A stretch of 64,000 bases of DNA from Streptomyces sp. MMG1121 (GTDB taxonomy: Bacteria; Actinomycetota; Actinomycetes; Streptomycetales; Streptomycetaceae): the NCBI RefSeq assembly GCF_001280015.1, contig NZ_LGDV01000195.1, positions 1 through 64,000 on the forward strand. The letters are read 5' to 3'. Positions 9,001 to 17,301 of the stretch are shown piece by piece. The notes beneath the pieces are model-generated. The model was given only the letters and a program-made list of their open reading frames with translations. It did no database searches and was not told the DNA's origin. The position numbers and the translations under genes are program-made. The stretch's first letter is position 1. Every line of letters starts with the position of its first letter.

Positions 9001-10863
9001 TCACATGGCCGACGGATCCTGCGGCCCCCGCCCCGACAGCACCTCCCCGTACGCCTGCATCAGGTCCGGCAGCCGCAGCGTCGCCAGATCCTCCCGGGAC
9101 AGGGCGCCGGGATACGCGGACAGTCGCAGGTCCCGGTACGCGCAGCTCTTCTCGTACAGCGTCCGCAGGAAGCGGCCGTTGCCCAGTTCGTCGATCCACC
9201 CCTGGTCGACCACGTGCCCGGCGATCGAGCGCAGCTCCTCCAGTGCCTCGTCGTCCCACGCGTCCCCGTTCTCCGCCGCCAGCACCTTGCCGATCTCGGT
9301 GAGTTCCTGCGGCCGGTAGGAGGGGAAGTCGACACGGGTCGTGAAGCGGGAGGACAGGCCCGGGTTCGCCGCCAGCAGCCGGTCCATGCCCTCGGGGTAG
9401 CCGGCCAGGATCACCACCAGATGGTCCCGGTTGTCCTCGGCCCGCTTCAGCAGCACCTGCAGGGCCTCGTCGCCGTACGCGTCCCCCTTGCCGTAACCGG
9501 AGTTGGACAGCGAGTACGCCTCGTCCACGAACAGGACGCCGCCGATCGCGGAGTCGATCAGCTCGTTGGCCTTCACGGCGGTCTGTCCGAGGTACTCGCC
9601 GACGAGATCCGCCCGCTGGGCCTCGACCAGATGGTCCCCGCCGAGCAGGCCGAGCGCGTAGAAGACCCGGCCCAGGATCCGGGCCACCGTGGTCTTCCCG
9701 GTCCCGGACGGTCCCGAGAAGACGAAGTGCCGCTTCGGCGGCTGTACCGGCAGTCCCTGCCCGGCCCGCAGCCGCGCCATGTTCAACTGCGCGGACAACG
9801 CCTTGACCTGGCGCTTGACCGGCTCCAGCCCGACCATGCGCTCCAGCTCGGCGAGCGCCTCCTCCAGCAGAGCGGGATCGGTCGGTCCGGCCGGGATCGG
9901 CGAGGAGGTGACACCGGTCTTCATCCGCACCGCCGGATCGCTCACCGACGGCAGCGGCCCGGTCGGCAGATCCGGCTCCGTCAGCCGCAGATCACGGCCT
10001 TCGGTGCCGAAGAACGGATCGAACCCGTCGGGCCCGTCGATGCTGTCCTGCCCGGCTCCGGTGAGAGTGATCGCGGCGAGGTCGGCGGTGTCGTCGTAGC
10101 CGTCCCCCTCGGCGATCGCGGCGAGCCGTGCCGAGGTGTCCATGAAGGCCGGATCGACCCGGTGCACGGCGCGGTACAGGGGGAGCGCGGCCGCCGAGCG
10201 TCCCGTTCCCTCGTGCGCCCGCGCCAGCCAGTAGCGCAGCTCCTTGCGCTGCGGCTGCTCGCTGCGGCAGCGCATCAGTGCCGCCGAGAGCAGCGGCTCG
10301 GCCTGACCGTACGTCTCCAGCCGGACCCGGGCCATGCCGCCGAACAGGCCCGCCTCGATGCCGAGCATGGGATCGTCAAGCAGCGGGTCGGTGTGCCGGA
10401 CCAGCTGATCCCAGTCCTTGACCAGATAGGCGCGGCAGGCGTGCAGGAAACGGACCTGGGGGTCGGTGTCGACCGGGGGGAGTCCGGCGAGCGCCCGGTC
10501 CAGCTCGGGCACGTGCCGGCCGTCCAGCCAGTGCGAGGCGTGCGCCAGCAGCAGATCGCGCGGGCTCTCCAGCACCGGCTGCACCCACCAGCCCAGCCAG
10601 TACCAGGAGTTGATGGTTCTACGGTGCCGGGCGCGCTGTTCGCCGAAGCGGTCGCGGTGCCGGAACATCCTGAGCAGCGCGGTCGTCGTGTCGACCCGGA
10701 GCGCGTGCAGCCCGAGCCAGCCGTCCGCCATCCCCGGATCGATCCGCACCGCGGTGCGGAACTCCTCCTCCGCCTGCGGATAGGCACCCATCGTGTAGGC
10801 GTCCACCCCCCGCAGCCAGGCGAGGTCGGCCGGGGCGTCGGGGCCCTGCGTGCCGAAGTCCAT
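9001..10863 (-). CDS. CbbX/EccA-like AAA+ ATPase with TPR N-terminus
   Basis: A 620-aa protein. Residues ~1-300 form TPR-like helices (repeated alpha segments with aromatic and Ala-rich helices). The C-terminal half is an AAA+ module with Walker A GPSGTGKTT (384-392), Walker B VLFVDEAYSL (443-452) and a later arginine-rich sensor region. This two-domain arrangement resembles EccA of type VII secretion and CbbX/CfxQ. No other ESX genes lie nearby, so a secretion role is not implied by context. The ATG at 10863 is preferred over a GTG four codons upstream because GGGGGGA precedes it by 6 nt. Confidence 0.85.
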   Translation of the reverse strand: MDFGTQGPDAPADLAWLRGVDAYTMGAYPQAEEEFRTAVRIDPGMADGWLGLHALRVDTTTALLRMFRHRDRFGEQRARHRRTINSWYWLGWWVQPVLESPRDLLLAHASHWLDGRHVPELDRALAGLPPVDTDPQVRFLHACRAYLVKDWDQLVRHTDPLLDDPMLGIEAGLFGGMARVRLETYGQAEPLLSAALMRCRSEQPQRKELRYWLARAHEGTGRSAAALPLYRAVHRVDPAFMDTSARLAAIAEGDGYDDTADLAAITLTGAGQDSIDGPDGFDPFFGTEGRDLRLTEPDLPTGPLPSVSDPAVRMKTGVTSSPIPAGPTDPALLEEALAELERMVGLEPVKRQVKALSAQLNMARLRAGQGLPVQPPKRHFVFSGPSGTGKTTVARILGRVFYALGLLGGDHLVEAQRADLVGEYLGQTAVKANELIDSAIGGVLFVDEAYSLSNSGYGKGDAYGDEALQVLLKRAEDNRDHLVVILAGYPEGMDRLLAANPGLSSRFTTRVDFPSYRPQELTEIGKVLAAENGDAWDDEALEELRSIAGHVVDQGWIDELGNGRFLRTLYEKSCAYRDLRLSAYPGALSREDLATLRLPDLMQAYGEVLSGRGPQDPSAM

Positions 10864-11140
10864 CCGTCCCCCCACAGACCGTGCCCCCGTGGTTCACCAC
10901 CGGGCGGTCGCCCGGGGCCGCCGCGGTCGAACCGCCGTGCCGCGGACCGGAGTTGCAGGTGCGCGAGGCAGTCGCCAGAAGGTCGCACCAGGGGCATCGT
11001 ACCCGCGCCGGGACCGCGTGCCGAAGGGTGCCGTACAGGCCGTTTGACGAGGTAGGAGCAGACGGGGCGCACACGCCTTCGTGACCGAGGGTGAGCGGAT
11101 CGGTGCGGGGGGCGCCCGGAAAGCCGGATAAGGGCAGAAC
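10864..11140. other. Upstream region of the AAA ATPase gene
   Basis: No convincing ORF. It should contain the promoter of the minus-strand AAA ATPase. Nothing else can be supported. Confidence 0.3.
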
Positions 11141-11176
11141 GAAGCCCCCGGTCACGGGGGAACAACCGGGGGCTTC
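11141..11176. terminator. Strong 12-bp hairpin downstream of kinase gene
   Basis: GAAGCCCCCGGT (11141-11152) pairs perfectly with ACCGGGGGCTTC (11165-11176) around a 12-nt loop. It follows the stop of the minus-strand uridine-kinase-like gene and separates it from the AAA ATPase gene. Confidence 0.8.
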
Positions 11177-11291
11177 GCGTCGGTGGGCGGTTCGGAATGA
11201 CCGCTCATTGAGAACGTAAGTCCTGTACGGGCCCCGGGTCAAGCACAGTTGAGGCACTCGAAGAAGTTCGCTCACCGGCGCCTTCACAACT

Positions 11292-11912
11292 TCACCACAA
11301 CGCGGACGGTCCATCACTGAGGGTCACATTCTGGTCCGGTCCAGGCGTTGACCCGGGCCCCGGCAGCACCTCGTACCCCTTCGGCGTCTGCGACACCAGG
11401 AGATCGGCATGGGGGCGTGAGGGGTCGGCGGCGAAGTGCGCGTGCTCCGCCTCGACCCAGCCGTCCCAGAACTCCCGCTGCTCCGCCCCGTCCCGCTGCC
11501 GGCCGCGGGTCCAGGACTCCTCGCGGGGCAGCTCCATCCACAGCAGCCGGGCCAGGTGCGGCCGCAGCGTGCGGCGGCCGGCGCCCACGCCCTCCAGCAG
11601 GACCACGGGCGCGACCGGCAGCGGGCGCGGTGCGCCGAAGGCACGGGCCTGCCAGTCGTAGGGGGTGTAGTGCGCGCTCTCGCCGTGGGCGAGCGGGCGG
11701 AGCACCTGGGCCATGATCCGGTCGGTCCACGCGAAGAGCTGCTCATGGCTCGCGATGTCGTCGAGGTGCAGCACCGGTGCCCCGTCCAGCGCCGCGGCCA
11801 ACTGTCCGGCGAACGTGGACTTCCCGGAGCCGGCGTGCCCGTCGACGCCGATCAGCCGGACCGGTCCGAGGGAGGGGGGAAGCCGGCGCAGCCGGGCGGC
11901 GAGGTCGCGCAT
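11292..11912 (-). CDS. Uridine kinase-like P-loop protein
   Basis: A 206-aa protein with a Walker A motif GVDGHAGSGKST (about residues 20-31) and a later hydrophobic strand VAPVVLLEGVGAG resembling the Walker B region of uridine kinases and phosphoribulokinases. A LHLDDIASHEQ segment corresponds to the substrate-binding Asp region. Actinobacterial proteins of this type are annotated as uridine kinase, but activity is untested. The ATG at 11912 follows GGGAATCACC. In-frame upstream starts exist, but the extension is not protein-like. Confidence 0.8.
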   Translation of the reverse strand: MRDLAARLRRLPPSLGPVRLIGVDGHAGSGKSTFAGQLAAALDGAPVLHLDDIASHEQLFAWTDRIMAQVLRPLAHGESAHYTPYDWQARAFGAPRPLPVAPVVLLEGVGAGRRTLRPHLARLLWMELPREESWTRGRQRDGAEQREFWDGWVEAEHAHFAADPSRPHADLLVSQTPKGYEVLPGPGSTPGPDQNVTLSDGPSALW

Positions 11913-12175
11913 GGTGATTCCCGAGGTGTGGGGCGATGCGGGTGGTTTTCCGGAAACAGTGTAGTAGTGACCCATAGGGGGGCGGACCGCCGCGGCCTTG
12001 CGGCCGGAAAAGGTCGAGGTTTGAACCATCGGCTGGCGGCCAGTCAATGGCCCGGATAAACATTCCCGAATCGCCTGACCGATATGTCGAATTCGACGTT
12101 CCGGGGCCGCCCGCCGCTGAGTAGGGTGCCTCCAGCGCAACTGACCATGCGTCGTACGGGGACTGGCAGGGGGAC
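11913..12175. promoter_or_regulatory. Divergent intergenic region with perfect palindrome
   Basis: This region separates the kinase-like gene (minus) from the 318-aa unknown gene (plus) and is less GC-rich than its surroundings. It contains a perfect 12-bp palindrome GTCGAATTCGAC at 12086-12097, a candidate operator about 80 bp upstream of the plus-strand gene. Confidence 0.4.
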
Positions 12176-13132
12176 ATGGCCGCTGAGTTATTCGAAGGAC
12201 AGTACGTGTGGCATCCGGCGGCCGACGACCGTGTGCTGGCGAGTGTATGCGTCGATGTGCGGGCCGGACGTTATCGATACGCGTACGAGGCGCTCGCCGA
12301 GACGCGTTCCGACTTCGGCCTGCGCGCCCATCGCTCGCTGGTCCTCGCCTCCGAGGCCGCCGGCACCGATCTGGTCGAACGCTGGCTCGCCGAGGAACCG
12401 ACCCCCGAGTCCACACTGATGTGGGCCCGGGTCGCGGTGCAGCGCGCGCTGCGGGCCGCCGACGCGCGCGACGAACGCGCCGAGGCGCTGGAGCGCATAG
12501 CGCTGACCGCCTGCGACCGCGCCGCCGCCCTGGCCCCCGAGGACCCCACCCCCTGGGTCGCCAGGCTCGCCATGGCCCGGCTGCACCGGCTGCGCGACCC
12601 GGCGCCGCAGGGCCTGCTCACCGCACCGCGCGGCCCCTGGCGGCTGTTCGCGCACGTCCTCTCCCTGGACCCCTGGCACCGCGAGGCCCACCACCGCTTC
12701 CTGTCGTTCTTCTTCACCCGGTACGGCGGTTCGGTCAACGCGGCCTGGGACGTGGCCGCCTTCCTCAGCCAGCGAGCTCCTGCCGACTCCGTCCTGCGGG
12801 TGCTGCCCCTCGTGGCCCTCGTCGAGAGCTACAACCCGACCCAGCTGCTCGCCGACCACGTCTGGGAACAGCCGCAGTGGCGCTCCGCCGCGCTGGCGAT
12901 CTACCAGAACTGGCTGCCCGCGGTGGCCGGTTACCGCTTCACCCCGGTGCTCGACCTGGCCTACCTCGCGCACGCACTGGTCATGGCCCAGTGCGAGTTC
13001 GAGGCCCGGGCGGTGTTCACGGCGATGGGACCGTACGCCTCGCGCATGCCCTGGAGCGCCTTCGGTGACCCCGCCGAGCAGCTCTCCCGGGCCCGGCGCG
13101 GCTGTGGCCTGCCCGCCCCGGGACCCGCCTGA
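12176..13132 (+). CDS. Conserved helical protein of unknown function
   Basis: A 318-aa protein that I do not recognise by family name. It is Ala/Arg/Leu-rich with repeated amphipathic helices of TPR-like type (for example ALERIALTACDRAAALAPED). Features include aromatic-rich VWEQPQWRSAALAIYQNW and no signal peptide or membrane segment. Codon use is typical of the neighbours, so it is a real gene. The ATG follows CAGGGGGAC. It may be a scaffold or peptide-binding protein; no catalytic motif is visible. Confidence 0.8.
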   Translation: MAAELFEGQYVWHPAADDRVLASVCVDVRAGRYRYAYEALAETRSDFGLRAHRSLVLASEAAGTDLVERWLAEEPTPESTLMWARVAVQRALRAADARDERAEALERIALTACDRAAALAPEDPTPWVARLAMARLHRLRDPAPQGLLTAPRGPWRLFAHVLSLDPWHREAHHRFLSFFFTRYGGSVNAAWDVAAFLSQRAPADSVLRVLPLVALVESYNPTQLLADHVWEQPQWRSAALAIYQNWLPAVAGYRFTPVLDLAYLAHALVMAQCEFEARAVFTAMGPYASRMPWSAFGDPAEQLSRARRGCGLPAPGPA

Positions 13133-13150
13133 CCCCGCACGTGCTCCGCC

Positions 13151-13186
13151 CCCACCGAGAGTCCCACCGAGAGTCCCATCGAGAGA
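13151..13186 (+). repeat. Three tandem 12-bp repeats before a permease gene
   Basis: CCCACCGAGAGT occurs twice exactly (13151-13162, 13163-13174) and once with changes (13175-13186), ending just before the ribosome-binding purines of the permease. It lies in the 18 nt between genes and the leader; function unknown. Confidence 0.8.
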
Positions 13187-13197
13187 AAGGCCGAACT

Positions 13198-14739
13198 GTG
13201 TCGGAACGGATGTCGGCTCCACGGGCGAAGGCCCGCGCGGGCGACGGCCCGGTCGCGCTCGACGACGACGCGACCCTGCATGCGATGGGTTATCCGCGGA
13301 AACTCACCCGGCGTTTCCAGGCGTTCGACAATTTTGCGATCTCCTTCACCATCATCAATATCCTCTCGGGTATTTTCTCCTCCTTCGGATTCGGTATGGG
13401 TGCGGGCGGACCCCGCATTCTCGTATTCGGCTGGATCGGCGTTTCCGTCATGGTGCTGCTCATCGGCGCGGCCATGGCGGAAGTCGCTTCGGCCTATCCG
13501 ACGAGCGGTGCCCTGTATTTCTCCGCCGGCAAACTCGCCAAGCGGCACAAGGGTGCCTGGTCCTGGTTCACGGGCTGGCTGAACTTCGTGGGCCAGATCG
13601 GCGGCACCGCCGCCACCGGCTACGCGGCCGCCACCTTCATCCAGGCGTTCGTGCACCTGCAGTGGGCCTCCTACCAGCCGACCGCGCATCAAACGGTTCT
13701 GATCACGGCCCTGATCATCGTGCTCCAGGGACTCGCGAACACCTACACCGTCCAGCTCGTCGCCATACTGAACCGTATTTCCGTGTGGTGGCTGCTGATC
13801 GGACTCGTCGTGATCGTGGGCGCACTCATAGTGATGCCCGATCATCATCAGCCGGCCTCGTTCGTGACCCATTTCGAGAACAACACCGGCTTCACGAGCG
13901 GGCTTTACGGCGGCATGCTCGGTCTGCTCGTCACCAGCTGGACCTTCACCGGGTTCGACGGCAGCTTCCACATGTCCGAGGAAACGGTCCACGCGACGGT
14001 CAACGCCCCCAAGGGGATCACCCGGGCCATCGGCTATTCGGCGATCACCGGTCTGATCCTGATGCTGGCATTGGTCTATAGCATTGGCGACTACGCGAAG
14101 GTGGCCTCCTCGGACGCGCCGCCCGTCCAGATCCTCATCGACGGCCTCGGTCTCGGCGCCGCCAAGGTCATGCTGCTCATCGTCATCGGTGCGATGCTCT
14201 TCTGCGGCCTGGCCAACCTCACCAGCAATACCCGGCAGATCTTCGCCTTCTCCCGGGACGGTGCGATGCCCGGCTCCCGCTGGTGGCACACGGTCTCGTC
14301 GCGCACCCGTACGCCCGTGAAGGCGGTCTGGCTCGCGGTGGCCTGCTCGCTGGCGCTGGTCGTGCCCGGCTGGTGGTCGCACACGGCGTTCACCGCGATC
14401 GTCAGCGTCAACGTGGTCGGACTCTTCCTCGCCTACGCCGTGCCGATCTTCCTGCGGCTCCGGCTCGGCACCGCGTTCGAGCCGGGGCCCTGGCACCTGG
14501 GTCGCTGGGGCAAGCCGATCGGGTGGCTCGCGGTGATCTGGATCCTGCTCAGCAGCGTCCTGTTCATGCTGCCGCAGGCCTCACCGATCACCGTCGACTC
14601 GTTCAACTACGCGCCGATCGCGCTGGCCGTCGTCCTGCTCGTGGCAACGGTGTGGTGGTTCGCCACGGCCCGCCGCCGCTTCCAGGGGCCGGTCAGCTAC
14701 GGGCGGCCCGACGAGGTCGCCGCGATGGATCTCGTCTGA
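13198..14739 (+). CDS. APC family amino acid permease
   Basis: A 513-aa membrane transporter with about 12 hydrophobic segments. The first helix contains FAISFTIINILSGIFSSF and helix 2 region ends with YPTSGALYFSAGKLAKRHKG, typical of the APC superfamily (amino acid/GABA/choline permeases). The helix 6-8 loop carries FDGSFHMSEETVHA, the usual E-E-T/V motif of this family. The GTG at 13198 after GAGAAAGG is preferred; the upstream frame only encodes the tandem repeat. Substrate unknown; probably a cationic or polyamine-like compound or GABA. Confidence 0.9.
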   Translation: MSERMSAPRAKARAGDGPVALDDDATLHAMGYPRKLTRRFQAFDNFAISFTIINILSGIFSSFGFGMGAGGPRILVFGWIGVSVMVLLIGAAMAEVASAYPTSGALYFSAGKLAKRHKGAWSWFTGWLNFVGQIGGTAATGYAAATFIQAFVHLQWASYQPTAHQTVLITALIIVLQGLANTYTVQLVAILNRISVWWLLIGLVVIVGALIVMPDHHQPASFVTHFENNTGFTSGLYGGMLGLLVTSWTFTGFDGSFHMSEETVHATVNAPKGITRAIGYSAITGLILMLALVYSIGDYAKVASSDAPPVQILIDGLGLGAAKVMLLIVIGAMLFCGLANLTSNTRQIFAFSRDGAMPGSRWWHTVSSRTRTPVKAVWLAVACSLALVVPGWWSHTAFTAIVSVNVVGLFLAYAVPIFLRLRLGTAFEPGPWHLGRWGKPIGWLAVIWILLSSVLFMLPQASPITVDSFNYAPIALAVVLLVATVWWFATARRRFQGPVSYGRPDEVAAMDLV

Positions 14740-14929
14740 CGAAGCGGTTCGGTCCGGGTGGTTGCGCGCCTTGTCCGGGTGCGCACCGCCGTCCTTCCAG
14801 TGGCCAAGACCAATATTCATCGCGTGGCATGCGCCGAAGTGCTGGCAGGGGCATGCCGCCTGCTTCATAGTTGGCGCAAACCATGCACCGGACCAGCCCC
14901 GACCCGGACACCTGGGGGTAACCGCGCCC
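14740..14929. other. Intergenic, upstream of exported peptidase
   Basis: About 190 bp with no gene. It contains repeated GGCATGC elements near 14825-14865 and should hold the promoter of the following gene. Confidence 0.3.
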
Positions 14930-16300
14930 ATGAGCAGAGCCCAACAGCCGTCCCGCAGAACCGTCCTCTCCGCCGCCGCCGCCGTCGCCGCCGCGGCGGT
15001 GGCCGGCGCCACGGGCCCCGCCGCCGCGGAGCAGCGGCCCGCCACCACCGCCGACGACCCCGCGCAGGCCCGCGCGGTCGACTACCACGCGTGGACCACG
15101 TACCGCGAGTGGCGTCTCGGCGCCGCCCAGGGCGTCCGGGCCGTCGCCGGCGCCCGTCCCGGCGTCGTGCTCGGCACTCCCGCCGGTCGCGTCGACTACA
15201 CCGACCCGCACACCGGTACGACCGCCACCTGGGAGTACGCCGTCTGGACCGGCCCGGTCCACCGGCTCGCCGTCCCGGCCACCGAGGTCGTCGCCTCCTG
15301 GAACGCGCACACCCCCGACGGCACCTGGATCCAGGTCGAGCTCCAGGGCACGTACTCCGACGGCACCGCCACCCCCTGGTACGTGATGGGCCGCTGGGCG
15401 GCCGGTGACCAGGACATCAGGCGGACCTCGGTGGACGGCCAGGGGGACGGCAGGAGCGGCATCTCGACCGACACCTTCGCCATCGACGACGCGAGCACCG
15501 GCCTGCGTCTGACCTCGTACCGGCTGCGCCTGACCCTCTACCGCAAGCCCGGCACCCGGCTGAGCCCCACCGTCTGGCGGCTCGGCGCCATGGGTTCCGA
15601 CATCCCCGACCGCTTCACGGTGCCCGCCTCCGCCCCCGGCCTCGCCCAGGAACTGTCCGTCCCGCGCTACTCGCAGGAGATCCACAAGGGGCAGTACCCG
15701 CAGTACGACAACGGCGGCGAGGCCTGGTGCAGCCCCACCTCCTCGCAGATGATCATCGAGTACTGGGGCGGCCGGCTCACCCCCGCACAGCTGTCCTGGG
15801 TCGACCCCTCCTACGCCGACCCGCAGGTCGACAACGCCGCCCGCTTCACCTACGACTACCAGTACGAGGGCTGCGGCAACTGGCCGTTCAACGCCGCCTA
15901 CGCGGCCACGTTCGAGGGCCTCCAGGGTGTGGTCACCCGGCTCGCCTCGCTCTCCGACCTGGAGACGCTGATCGCGGCCGGCATCCCGGCCATAACGTCC
16001 CAGTCCTTCCTGGCGACCGAGCTGACCGGCGCGGGCTACGGCACCTCCGGCCATCTGATGACCGTGATCGGCTTCACGGCGGACGGCGATGTGATCGCCA
16101 ACGACCCGGCCTCGCCGGGCGACGACGCCGTACGACGGGTCTATCTGCGCCGGGAGTTCGAGAACATCTGGTTGAGGACCAAGCGGTACAACGCCTCCGG
16201 CAAGGTCGTCTCCGGCTCCGGGGGAGTCTGCTACCTCTACTTCCCGGCCCGTCCGACCCCGCGCCAGCGCAAGGCCCTCGCGGCGGTCGGCGTGTGCTGA
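14930..16300 (+). CDS. Tat-exported C39-like cysteine peptidase
   Basis: A 456-aa secreted protein. The N-terminus has a twin-arginine signal (SRRTVLSAAAAV) with cleavage near AAAEQ around residues 32-36. A beta-rich domain of unknown type spans ~60-240. The C-terminal half is a peptidase C39-like fold, with the nucleophile in GGEAWCSPTSSQM (Cys near 266) and the His in GHLMTVIGF. The later NDPASPGDDAV Asn/Asp completes the family triad. Probable cell-wall or extracellular peptidase; substrate unknown. CTGGGGG precedes the ATG by about 10 nt. Confidence 0.88.
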   Translation: MSRAQQPSRRTVLSAAAAVAAAAVAGATGPAAAEQRPATTADDPAQARAVDYHAWTTYREWRLGAAQGVRAVAGARPGVVLGTPAGRVDYTDPHTGTTATWEYAVWTGPVHRLAVPATEVVASWNAHTPDGTWIQVELQGTYSDGTATPWYVMGRWAAGDQDIRRTSVDGQGDGRSGISTDTFAIDDASTGLRLTSYRLRLTLYRKPGTRLSPTVWRLGAMGSDIPDRFTVPASAPGLAQELSVPRYSQEIHKGQYPQYDNGGEAWCSPTSSQMIIEYWGGRLTPAQLSWVDPSYADPQVDNAARFTYDYQYEGCGNWPFNAAYAATFEGLQGVVTRLASLSDLETLIAAGIPAITSQSFLATELTGAGYGTSGHLMTVIGFTADGDVIANDPASPGDDAVRRVYLRREFENIWLRTKRYNASGKVVSGSGGVCYLYFPARPTPRQRKALAAVGVC

Positions 16301-16354
16301 CCGTGTGAGCAAGCTCATCACCGCAAACGCCGTCACGGGTGGCAAGGTGGACAA

Positions 16355-16504
16355 ATGGATACAGCACACCCGGTCACCGCCACCCGCGTCCGCGCCCGCA
16401 CCGGCGGGCCCCAGGAGGACGGCCCGAAGATCGCCGAGCACGTCCTGGGCTGGGTCCTCGTCGTGGTGGTCGCGATGCTCGTGACCCAGCTCGGCCTGCT
16501 CTGA
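16355..16504 (+). CDS. 49-aa single-pass membrane protein
   Basis: Reading from ATG at 16355 gives 49 residues: a charged N-terminus (TRVRARTGGPQEDGPKIAEH) and a C-terminal hydrophobic helix (VLGWVLVVVVAMLVTQLGLL). AAGGTGG lies 7 nt upstream and codon positions show normal Streptomyces bias. It sits between the peptidase and the TetR gene. Small proteins of this type occur at the same place in relatives as I recall; function unknown. Confidence 0.7.
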   Translation: MDTAHPVTATRVRARTGGPQEDGPKIAEHVLGWVLVVVVAMLVTQLGLL

Positions 16505-16525
16505 ACCGATCCGCTCACACGTACG

Positions 16526-16541
16526 GCATGTTCTGACATAC
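16526..16541. promoter_or_regulatory. Near-palindromic candidate TetR operator
   Basis: GCATGT-TCTG-ACATAC is a 6-4-6 inverted repeat with one mismatch, located about 45 bp upstream of the TetR ATG. Position and form fit autoregulation; this is inference only. Confidence 0.4.
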
Positions 16542-16585
16542 TGCGGAGGTCCCGCCGACCGCCTGGAACAGGGTCGAAATTGACT

Positions 16586-17245
16586 ATGCCGCACCAGCGT
16601 GCCGCCGCCCGTCCCCGGGTGCGCGGCACCGAGCGCTCGGTGGCGCGCCGCGCCGAACTCATCGCCATCGGGCGGAAGTTGTTCGCCGACACGTCCTACG
16701 ACGCGCTGTCCATGGACGACATCGCCCGTCAGGCGCATGTCGCCAAGGGGCTGATCTACTACTACTTCCAGTCCAAGCGCGGCTACTACCTGGCGATCAT
16801 CCAGGACTCCGTCGCCGACCTGGTCACCTTCGCCGCGAGCGGACTCGAACTGGCCGCGGTGGACCGCGTCCACCGCACCGTCGACAGCTATCTGCGCTAC
16901 GCCGAGCATCACCAGGCCGCCTACCGCACCATAGTCAGCGGTGGCGTCGGCTTCGACACCGAGGTGCACGGCATCCGGGACGGCGTGCGCGAGGCGATCG
17001 TCGCGACCATCGCCGAAGGTGCCTACGGCCGCCGGGACATCTCCCCGCTGGCCCGGATGAGCCTGCTCGCCTGGGTGTGCAGCGTCGAGGGCGCGACCCT
17101 GGACTGGATCGACCATCCCGAGCTGTCGCTGTCCCGCGAGACCATGCGCGAACTGCTCGTGAAGACACTCGGCGGAGCCCTGCGCGCCGTCGAGGAGCTG
17201 GACCCGGCCTACCCCGCCCCGCAGCCGGCCCGCCGCGACGCCTGA
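16586..17245 (+). CDS. TetR family transcriptional regulator
   Basis: A 219-aa regulator with an N-terminal TetR helix-turn-helix (residues ~18-65, containing YDALSMDDIARQAHVAKGL followed by IYYYFQSKRG). The C-terminal ligand domain is helical and carries WVCSVEGATLDWID. A TTG two codons upstream is a possible start, but ATG is preferred. It faces chiD convergently, so it is not obviously its regulator. The palindrome at 16526-16541 may be its own operator. Ligand unknown. Confidence 0.88.
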   Translation: MPHQRAAARPRVRGTERSVARRAELIAIGRKLFADTSYDALSMDDIARQAHVAKGLIYYYFQSKRGYYLAIIQDSVADLVTFAASGLELAAVDRVHRTVDSYLRYAEHHQAAYRTIVSGGVGFDTEVHGIRDGVREAIVATIAEGAYGRRDISPLARMSLLAWVCSVEGATLDWIDHPELSLSRETMRELLVKTLGGALRAVEELDPAYPAPQPARRDA

Positions 17246-17252
17246 CGCACGG

Positions 17253-17282
17253 GGGAGCGGAGGCGCGTGGTCCTCCGCTCCC
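17253..17282. terminator. Bidirectional terminator between tetR-type gene and chiD
   Basis: GGGAGCGGAGG (17253-17263) pairs perfectly with CCTCCGCTCCC (17272-17282) around an 8-nt loop in the 56-bp space between two convergent stops. Confidence 0.8.
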
Positions 17283-17301
17283 GAGTCCCCCCGGTCAGGG
17301 G

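Noticed and set aside
8914..11055. 713-codon plus-strand frame opposite the AAA ATPase
   Set aside because: It mirrors the minus-strand ATPase gene, has no ribosome-binding site and no domain.
14693..17116. 807-codon open frame on the minus strand opposite the peptidase and TetR genes
   Set aside because: It is an antisense shadow of high-GC genes: it crosses several plus-strand genes and gives a Gly/Ala/Val/Arg-rich translation with no domain.
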